Below, piece by piece: positions 58,934-64,000 of a stretch of DNA of 64,000 nt (position 1 is its first letter; every line of letters begins with the position of its first letter). The stretch lies in assembly GCF_002081715.1 (NCBI RefSeq), contig NZ_MUKP01000023.1, positions 1-64,000 of the forward strand, given 5' to 3'. Source of the DNA: Nocardia donostiensis (GTDB lineage Bacteria; Actinomycetota; Actinomycetes; Mycobacteriales; Mycobacteriaceae). The translations under genes and the position numbers were made by a program. The notes under the pieces are model-generated. The model ran no database searches. It was not told where the DNA came from and was given only the letters and a program-made list of their open reading frames with translations.

Positions 58934-59689
58934 GTGGCCGGGATAGTTCGCGAGTTTCTGGCTGGTGCTGCTCGTTTGGTCACGACACTTACACGGTTCT
59001 CCAGACACGATGCAGACACAATTATATCGACGGCCGGTAACGCCCGCGGCGCCGTAGTCAGCAAGGTGGCAGAGGATGCGAATACAAGCCACATTCGGTT
59101 CTCCACTCTCGATGAATATCGGGAGTACGGTAAGCAGAACCTGCTGACACGCAACCATTCCGACGAACAAAAACGAGCCATAGGCTGGTACACCCGGCAC
59201 GGCTTCAAGGCAGCCAATCCCTATCTGCGGAGCGGGCGAGATCCGGATTCCGTACCGTGGGCTGACGAGCTGCCCGATATCGACCGGAACATCACTCTGA
59301 TCGACGAGTCGATGCGTCCACTCCCTCATTCGATCGTGGTCACCCGCGAAGTCGACAAAGATGCTTTCCGGAAGAAGATCCGACGACTGAAGAGGCTGGG
59401 CAAACTGAAAGGTCGTACCGAAGGCGACGACGCGTACATGTCCACCTCATTGGCGCCCAAACCCCTGCGTTACTCCACTCCCAAACCGATCGTGCTACGT
59501 CTGCATGTGCCACAGGGAACTCCCGCCATCTATACCGGCCCCTACTCACAGTTCGGAGACGAGGAGGCCGAACTCCTTCTCGCACGCGGGCTCCGCTACC
59601 GGATCGACAAAGTCGAATTCGATGAGAGCGACGGGCGCGGCCGTTGGTGGATCGATGCCCACGTGCTACTGCCAGGCTCTGCTCGGTAG
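58934..59689 (+). CDS. Putative ADP-ribosyltransferase (ADPRT exotoxin-fold), orphan effector
   Basis: A 251-residue protein. The C-terminal ~170 residues have the R-S-E ADP-ribosyltransferase triad of C3/VIP2-type exoenzymes. Arg138 is in HSIVVTREVDKDAF. STS is at 170-172 (DAYMSTSLAP). The ExE-type Glu211/Glu213 is in YSQFGDEEAELLLARGLRYRIDKVEF. IVLRLHVPQGTPAIY (the core strand) lies between. The N-terminal ~70 residues are helical, with no signal peptide. GTG at 58934 has AAGGGG; GTG at 58919 is an alternative. No immunity gene or secretion cassette adjoins. It could modify a protein or nucleic acid. Confidence 0.75.
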   Translation: MAGIVREFLAGAARLVTTLTRFSRHDADTIISTAGNARGAVVSKVAEDANTSHIRFSTLDEYREYGKQNLLTRNHSDEQKRAIGWYTRHGFKAANPYLRSGRDPDSVPWADELPDIDRNITLIDESMRPLPHSIVVTREVDKDAFRKKIRRLKRLGKLKGRTEGDDAYMSTSLAPKPLRYSTPKPIVLRLHVPQGTPAIYTGPYSQFGDEEAELLLARGLRYRIDKVEFDESDGRGRWWIDAHVLLPGSAR

Positions 59690-59802
59690 CGGGCGGGCCT
59701 GGGCCGGAAGCACACGCGACGAACGCGGAAGCGGCCGGATGCCAGACTCCGGTGCCGCGCCCGCGTTCATCACCAGCCTGATACGCATCCTCGCTCCGGC
59801 CA

Positions 59803-60495
59803 TCAACAGGGGCGGAGGATGATTTCCGTTGGGTGGCCGTCGCGGGGGGTGTCGACGGCCGCCCGGACCGTGCGGGCGACGGTTTGCGGGCTCAGGAACT
59901 CCTCGGGGTGGTATTCACGGCCCTCACCTGCGACGATGGCGCGCTGCATATCGGTGTCGATACGGCCCGGGTGGATCGAGGTGACGCGCAGCGTCGGCTC
60001 CTCTAACCGCAGCGCGTCGCCGAAAGCGCGCAACGCGAACTTACTGGCCGCGTAGGAGGCCCAGCCCGCATTGGCCCGCAAACCCGCACCGGAATTGATC
60101 AGCACCACATGCCCGTTCGCCGCGCGCAGGGCAGGCAGCAGCACCCTGGTCAGCTCCGCAACCGCCACCACATTGGCCTCCAATGTGGTGCGCCACTGCT
60201 GCACCGAGGAATCCTCGATCGTGCTCAGATCGGCGATGCCCGCGTTGTGTACCAGCACGTCCAGCCGCTCGATAGATGCGGCCGCCTGGGCGACAGCGGC
60301 GTAGTCGGTCAGCTCGACCGGCCACGCCGACGCCCCCGGTAACTCCGCCACGATCTTCGCCAGCGATGATTCCGACCGCGCCCCGAGCAACAGCTGATGT
60401 GTCCCGGCCAGCTCCCGCGCGATCGCTGCGCCGAGCCCTCGGCTTGCTCCGGTGATCAGCGCGATCGGGGCAGCTCCGTTTCCAGCAGACTCCAT
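59803..60495 (-). CDS. Short-chain dehydrogenase/reductase
   Basis: A 230-residue SDR. TGASRGLGAAIAREL (TGxxxGxG), the NADP-leaning LLLGARSESSL after beta-2, DVLVHNAGIADL, and Ser in LINSGAGLRANAG with YAASK as Tyr/Lys catalytic pair. SIHPGRIDTDM follows. Substrate unknown. It is convergent on the ADP-ribosyltransferase-like gene and divergent from the PucR-type regulator, with 86 bases between starts. Confidence 0.92.
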   Translation of the reverse strand: MESAGNGAAPIALITGASRGLGAAIARELAGTHQLLLGARSESSLAKIVAELPGASAWPVELTDYAAVAQAAASIERLDVLVHNAGIADLSTIEDSSVQQWRTTLEANVVAVAELTRVLLPALRAANGHVVLINSGAGLRANAGWASYAASKFALRAFGDALRLEEPTLRVTSIHPGRIDTDMQRAIVAGEGREYHPEEFLSPQTVARTVRAAVDTPRDGHPTEIILRPC

Positions 60496-60581
60496 GCGCC
60501 AACGGTAACGGCATACCCGCAGGCTTTCCTTTCGGCGGACCCGGCAGTGGCTGACGTTTCCGCGGGTATCGCGCCATCATC

Positions 60582-61877
60582 GTGAGCGTGGAATACGAGC
60601 CAGGGACGACTAGCCGCGATGACGTGATCGGACTCGTCGTCCGCCAGATGCTGCGCAATCGTGACGATCTGCTCGCCGACCTGTCGGCGGCGATACGCTC
60701 ACGAGTGGGGTCGCTGGACCTGGACCCGCGGTTGCGGGAGCAATTCGAGGCGGGGACCGCCGACAATTTTTTGGCGGTGCTCGACTACGCACGCAACGAT
60801 GCCGGTGCGGATCAGGTGCGGGCACCGGAGCGCGCCCTGGTCTATGCGCGAACCCTGGCCCAGCGTGATGTTCCGGCTTCCGCCCTGATCAGGGCATATC
60901 GGATCGGCCATGCCGTTTTCCTCGATACCGCGATGCGATATGCGGCCGAATTCGGTGGTGTGACGAGTTCTGCGGCCATCATCCGGCTGGTGAACCGTGC
61001 AGGCGAGTACGTCGACCAGGTCTGTGAACAGGTGGGGATTGCCTATGAGCAGGAACGGGATCGGTGGGTGGGCAGCCGGGGCGGGCTGCGCCGGGAGTGG
61101 GTGGCCCGAGTGCTCGACGGCTCGATCACCGATATCGCCCGCGCCGAACGCATGCTCGGATATCCGTTGCGCGGTAGCCATATCGCGGTCAACGCCTGGC
61201 TGGACACCGGCAGGTCCGTACCGGACGCGGTGGATATCGTCGACCGCGTCCAGCACACCTTGGCCGCGGTTTTCGGTGCGCGAGGACGTCCGCTGCTGGT
61301 GCCGGTGGACGAGTACGAAGTCCGGTTGTGGTTGGCGGTTCCGCACAATACCGCGGTCGAGGTCGACACGCTCGACCGCGAGATATCGGAGCGGGCGCTG
61401 CCGGTGCGTCTCGCGGTGGGCGGCTATGCGGCCGGAGTGGAAGGTTTCCGACGCACCGCTCGCCGCGCGGACCGGGTCCGGGCGATCGCGTTGCTCGGCG
61501 ATACCGCGCGTCGCGTCGTGTCCTACGAACAGGTGGCGGCACTCACGCTGATGACGGCCGACATCGATGCGCTCGCCGAGTTCGTCACGGAGGAACTGGG
61601 TGAGCTGGCGGTGAACGGACCGCGAACAGGCTGGTTGCGCGAAACCTTACTGGTCTTCCTCTCGGTGAACCGCAGTTACACGGCCGCCGCCGCCCGACTG
61701 GCCGTGCACCGCAATACCGTCCAGTACCGGGTTCAGCAGGCCCTGGACCTCGCAGGACGCGGACTCGGCGAACACGACGACATCCTGCACCTACAGGCCG
61801 CGCTGGAGGCCGCGCACTGGATCGGAGCACCGGTGCTGCGCCCGGCGGCGGATGTATCCGCCGATGGCAGGCATTAA
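60582..61877 (+). CDS. PucR-family transcriptional regulator
   Basis: A 431-residue regulator. A helical sensory domain spans residues ~10-190, typified by LYARTLAQRDVPASALIRAYRIGHAVF-like sequence. A GGDEF-like/CdaR central domain follows (LLVPVDEYEVRLWLAVPH, LPVRLAVGGYAAGVEGFRRTARRADRVRAIA). The C-terminal PucR HTH reads LRETLLVFLSVNRSYTAAAARLAVHRNTVQYRVQQALDLAGRGL. It likely controls the lactonase gene that follows, through the twin repeats at 61938. Inducer unknown. Start GTG at 60582; another GTG six bases later. Confidence 0.9.
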   Translation: MSVEYEPGTTSRDDVIGLVVRQMLRNRDDLLADLSAAIRSRVGSLDLDPRLREQFEAGTADNFLAVLDYARNDAGADQVRAPERALVYARTLAQRDVPASALIRAYRIGHAVFLDTAMRYAAEFGGVTSSAAIIRLVNRAGEYVDQVCEQVGIAYEQERDRWVGSRGGLRREWVARVLDGSITDIARAERMLGYPLRGSHIAVNAWLDTGRSVPDAVDIVDRVQHTLAAVFGARGRPLLVPVDEYEVRLWLAVPHNTAVEVDTLDREISERALPVRLAVGGYAAGVEGFRRTARRADRVRAIALLGDTARRVVSYEQVAALTLMTADIDALAEFVTEELGELAVNGPRTGWLRETLLVFLSVNRSYTAAAARLAVHRNTVQYRVQQALDLAGRGLGEHDDILHLQAALEAAHWIGAPVLRPAADVSADGRH

Positions 61878-61937
61878 GCGGTAATGGCAAGAACTAGCGG
61901 TATTCCAAGTGGTCGGGAGCCGAACAAGTGGCTCCAT

Positions 61938-61967
61938 TGTGCGCAGAGCACATGTGCGCAGAGCACA
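61938..61967. promoter_or_regulatory. Two exact 15-bp direct repeats, probable PucR operator
   Basis: TGTGCGCAGAGCACA occurs twice back to back (61938-61952 and 61953-61967). Each copy is itself an inverted repeat (TGTGC-N5-GCACA). It lies 60 bases after the PucR-type gene and 95 bases before the lactonase start, the position of an activator or repressor site. A simple chance repeat is unlikely. Confidence 0.75.
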
Positions 61968-62062
61968 AAAGATGTACAACCTTTCATGCACGCGAGATAT
62001 GGCCTGGGATGTGATGGAGTTCATAGCCTGTTCGTCAGGACGCACCCGTAGGAGACCCAGCT

Positions 62063-63064
62063 GTGCCATTGATCGAAACCGTGCAAGGCCCCGTCGACAC
62101 CGCCGAACTCGGCGTCACCCTGATGCACGAGCATGTTTTCGTGCTCAGCTCGGATGTACATCAGAACTATTCGCAGGAGTGGGGTTCGGAGGAGGAGCGG
62201 GTCGCCGACGCCGTCCGGCGTTTGCAGGCCGCCTACGACGCGGGCGTGCGGACGATGGTGGACCCGACGGTGGTCGGGCTGGGCCGCTATATCCCCCGGA
62301 TCCAGCAGATCGCGGCGCAGATTCCGCTGAACCTGGTCGTCGCGACCGGCATGTACACCTATGACGACGTGCCGTTCTTCTTCCACTATCGCGGCCCGGC
62401 GCTGAACGCACTGGTCGGTGTCGAAGTCCCCGACCCGATGGTCGATATGTTCATCCGCGATATCCGTGACGGCATCGCGGACACCGGGGTGAAGGCGGGG
62501 ATGCTCAAATGTGCGATCGACCGCCAGGGCCTGACCCCGGGAGTGGAACGAGTGATGCGGGCTGTCGCGCGAGCACATCTGGACACCGGTGTGCCGATCA
62601 CCGTGCACACCCACCCCGAGTCCCGTTCCGGGCTGGACGTGAAACGGGTCATGTGTGAGCAGGAAGGCGTCGACCCCGGCCGGATCGTCCTCGGCCACAG
62701 TGGTGACACCACCGACTGCGATCATCTTTCCGAACTCGCCGACGCCGGTTTCGTGCTGGGCATGGACCGATTCGGTATCAACCTCGAGACGACCTTCGAG
62801 GCCCGCGCCGACACTCTGATCGAAATGGTGCGCCGCGGCTACGCCGAACGCATGGTGCTGTCGCAGGATGCGAGCTGTTACATCGACTGGATCGAGCCCA
62901 CGATGCGCGCCGCAGCGCTACCGCAATGGCATTACACGCATCTGTTCGAAGACGTGTTCCCGTACGTGACCGACCGCGGCGTCAGCAAGGAGCAGTGGGC
63001 CACCATGCTCGTCGACGTCCCGCGGGCGTTCTTCGAAGGCGGGGACCTTCGCGATCCGGCGTAA
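62063..63064 (+). CDS. Phosphotriesterase-like lactonase (PLL/Php family)
   Basis: A 333-residue amidohydrolase with a bimetal TIM barrel. All metal ligands are present: His22 and His24 (MHEHVF), carboxylated Lys149 (GMLKCAID), His182 (VHTHPE), His212 (LGHSGD) and Asp269 (SQDASCYID). This is complete for activity on lactones, possibly including N-acyl homoserine lactones. The GTG start at 62063 has TAGGAGA about eight bases upstream. It is probably regulated by the upstream PucR-type gene. From memory M. tuberculosis Php (Rv0230c) is related. Confidence 0.92.
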   Translation: MPLIETVQGPVDTAELGVTLMHEHVFVLSSDVHQNYSQEWGSEEERVADAVRRLQAAYDAGVRTMVDPTVVGLGRYIPRIQQIAAQIPLNLVVATGMYTYDDVPFFFHYRGPALNALVGVEVPDPMVDMFIRDIRDGIADTGVKAGMLKCAIDRQGLTPGVERVMRAVARAHLDTGVPITVHTHPESRSGLDVKRVMCEQEGVDPGRIVLGHSGDTTDCDHLSELADAGFVLGMDRFGINLETTFEARADTLIEMVRRGYAERMVLSQDASCYIDWIEPTMRAAALPQWHYTHLFEDVFPYVTDRGVSKEQWATMLVDVPRAFFEGGDLRDPA

Positions 63065-63090
63065 CTGCTACGGGGTTCGACACCGCGTTT

Positions 63091-63495
63091 TCAGTCCTCT
63101 TGCGGTGCCCTGCCCGCCCGCAGACTCGGCGCGCCCGGAACAATATCGGGCAGATCGGGCATGCCCTCGGTGAGCGGCTCCAGCAGCGCGTCGGCCTGCT
63201 GTTTCGCCGATCGGGCCGCTTCCTGCGCGACTCCGGTGACCAACTGTCCCAACTGTTCGGCCGTGCTCCGCATAGCCGCGGGTGTTATGCGCACCTCGAC
63301 AACCGACCCGACTGCGTCCACCGTCACCGTCACCGCCTGATCGGACGAGGTCGCCTGCACCCGCAGCTCGTCCAGCTGCTCGCGCACCTCGCCCAGCCGC
63401 GTCTGCTGCTGGGCGAAGGTGTCCATCATGTCGTGCACCTGGTTGAGCAGCGCGCTGTTGACCGAAAGCAGTTCCTCACGCCGCTGCTGGTCCAT
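63091..63495 (-). CDS. YbaB/EbfC-family nucleoid-associated-like protein
   Basis: A 134-residue protein. N-terminal coiled coil (SVNSALLNQVHDMMDTFAQQQTRLGEVREQLDELRVQA), then VTVTVDAVGSVVEVRITPAAM, the YbaB-type strands, and an acidic/Pro-rich tail ending AGRAPQED. It is slightly longer than dnaX-linked YbaB. Similar proteins often accompany ESX/WXG100 genes, but none is seen here within the window. The ATG at 63495 has GAGGTG seven bases upstream. May bind DNA. Confidence 0.8.
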   Translation of the reverse strand: MDQQRREELLSVNSALLNQVHDMMDTFAQQQTRLGEVREQLDELRVQATSSDQAVTVTVDAVGSVVEVRITPAAMRSTAEQLGQLVTGVAQEAARSAKQQADALLEPLTEGMPDLPDIVPGAPSLRAGRAPQED

Positions 63496-63724
63496 GCGTT
63501 CACCTCATGTTCTCGATCGCGCGGTGCTGCCTGCACCCGCCTGCCCATACGCTCAACGGTTGATTGTTCCTTTCCACAGGGAACTGCGAACGGCGCTGTT
63601 CCCAGGACTTGGGACACTTGGTCGGCGACGCGCCGACACCGGGCTCTTCAGATCGGTCCGCTGTGCGCAGCTCTGGTCAGCGGTAGCCTCGATCACTGGA
63701 ACCCGACGACGAGGAGCCAAGCCG

Positions 63725-64000
63725 ATGAGCCGACCCGTTCGTATCGGTCTGCAACTACAGCCCCAGCACGCCCCGGACTACGGCCTCATCCGCGACGCGG
63801 TGCGGCGGGCCGAGGACGCGGGCGTGGACATCGTGTACAACTGGGACCATTTCTTCCCGCTGGCCGGTGACCCCGACGGCGCGCATTTCGAATGCTGGAC
63901 CATGCTCGGCGCGTTCGCCGAACAAACGGAGCGAGTCGAGATCGGTGCGCTGGTCACCGGCGGCGGCTACCGCAACCCGGACCTGCTGGCCGATATGGCG
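63725..64000 (+). CDS. LLM-class F420-dependent oxidoreductase, 5' part
   Basis: The first 92 codons of a luciferase-like monooxygenase/F420 reductase. VRIGLQLQPQHAPDYGLIRDAVRRAEDAGVDIVYNWDHFFP is followed by FECWTMLGAFAEQTERVEIGALVTGGGYRNPDLLADMA, both diagnostic of the LLM TIM barrel. The gene continues past the right edge. The ATG at 63725 has an AGGAGC site 7 bases upstream. Probable F420H2-dependent oxidoreductase of unknown substrate. Confidence 0.9.
   Translation, partial: MSRPVRIGLQLQPQHAPDYGLIRDAVRRAEDAGVDIVYNWDHFFPLAGDPDGAHFECWTMLGAFAEQTERVEIGALVTGGGYRNPDLLADMA

Noticed and set aside
1..64000. CRISPR arrays, tRNA and rRNA genes
   Set aside because: No regularly spaced identical short repeats, cloverleaf-like sequence or rRNA motifs were recognised by eye. 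Subtle tRNAs could be missed without a dedicated search.

Overview
The window is high-GC actinobacterial chromosome, almost certainly Nocardia or a close mycolic-acid relative. It encodes a mycolate exporter (MmpL3) and a terminal arabinofuranosyltransferase of arabinan (AftD). From memory, the gene order broadly matches the Mycobacterium tuberculosis Rv0204-Rv0236 block and the Rv0038-Rv0041 neighbourhood. No tRNA, rRNA, CRISPR array, transposase or integrase was recognised.

Layout. Positions 1-2.6 kb hold the start of a lipoprotein gene, a universal stress protein, a large hairpin repeat, an isochorismate synthase and a small DUF2613 protein. From 2.7 to 16.3 kb lies a cell-envelope glycan block: AftD, an acyltransferase-3 protein, a DUF3068 membrane protein, a Wzx-like flippase, a GT-C-like membrane protein, a GT4 glycosyltransferase and a methyltransferase. 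From 16.3 to 24.6 kb are an aldehyde dehydrogenase with a likely operator, GTP-dependent PEP carboxykinase (pckA), an uncharacterised P-loop GTPase with a membrane partner, and an SDR. From 24.8 to 38.3 kb are a secretory-type lipase, the translationally coupled trmB-NYN-mmpL3 operon, a DUF1707 protein, an AI-2E permease, a class III adenylate cyclase, a YbhN-like membrane protein, DUF3054, and a penicillin-binding-type lipoprotein that has lost its catalytic residues.

From 38.6 to 50.7 kb the content is more accessory: aroQ, a deazaflavin-type nitroreductase with a palindromic operator, a divergent arsI/arsR pair, DoxX, a zinc alcohol dehydrogenase, a lower-GC island with a putative zinc metallopeptidase, an ArsR-SRPBCC fusion, an imine-reductase-like oxidoreductase, HxlR, glycerate kinase, a secreted tripeptidyl-type peptidase, GNAT and an LPLAT. 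Three gene remnants lie between these genes (IRED-like, SnoaL-like and ABC ATPase-like). From 50.8 to 64 kb are YqgE, a three-gene ThDP enzyme/SRPBCC/KAS III-like operon, an SdpI-like protein, leuS, an orphan ADP-ribosyltransferase-toxin-like gene, an SDR, a PucR regulator followed by twin 15-bp operators and a phosphotriesterase-like lactonase, a YbaB protein, and the 5' end of an F420-type LLM oxidoreductase.

The most interesting items are the stand-alone ADP-ribosyltransferase-like protein after leuS; the KAS III-like enzyme with His changed to Asn, coupled to a ThDP enzyme; the lower-GC zincin island; the GTPase pair with Arg in place of the P-loop Lys; the catalytically dead PBP; and several strong palindromic or hairpin DNA elements. 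All family calls come from reading motifs, without database searches.
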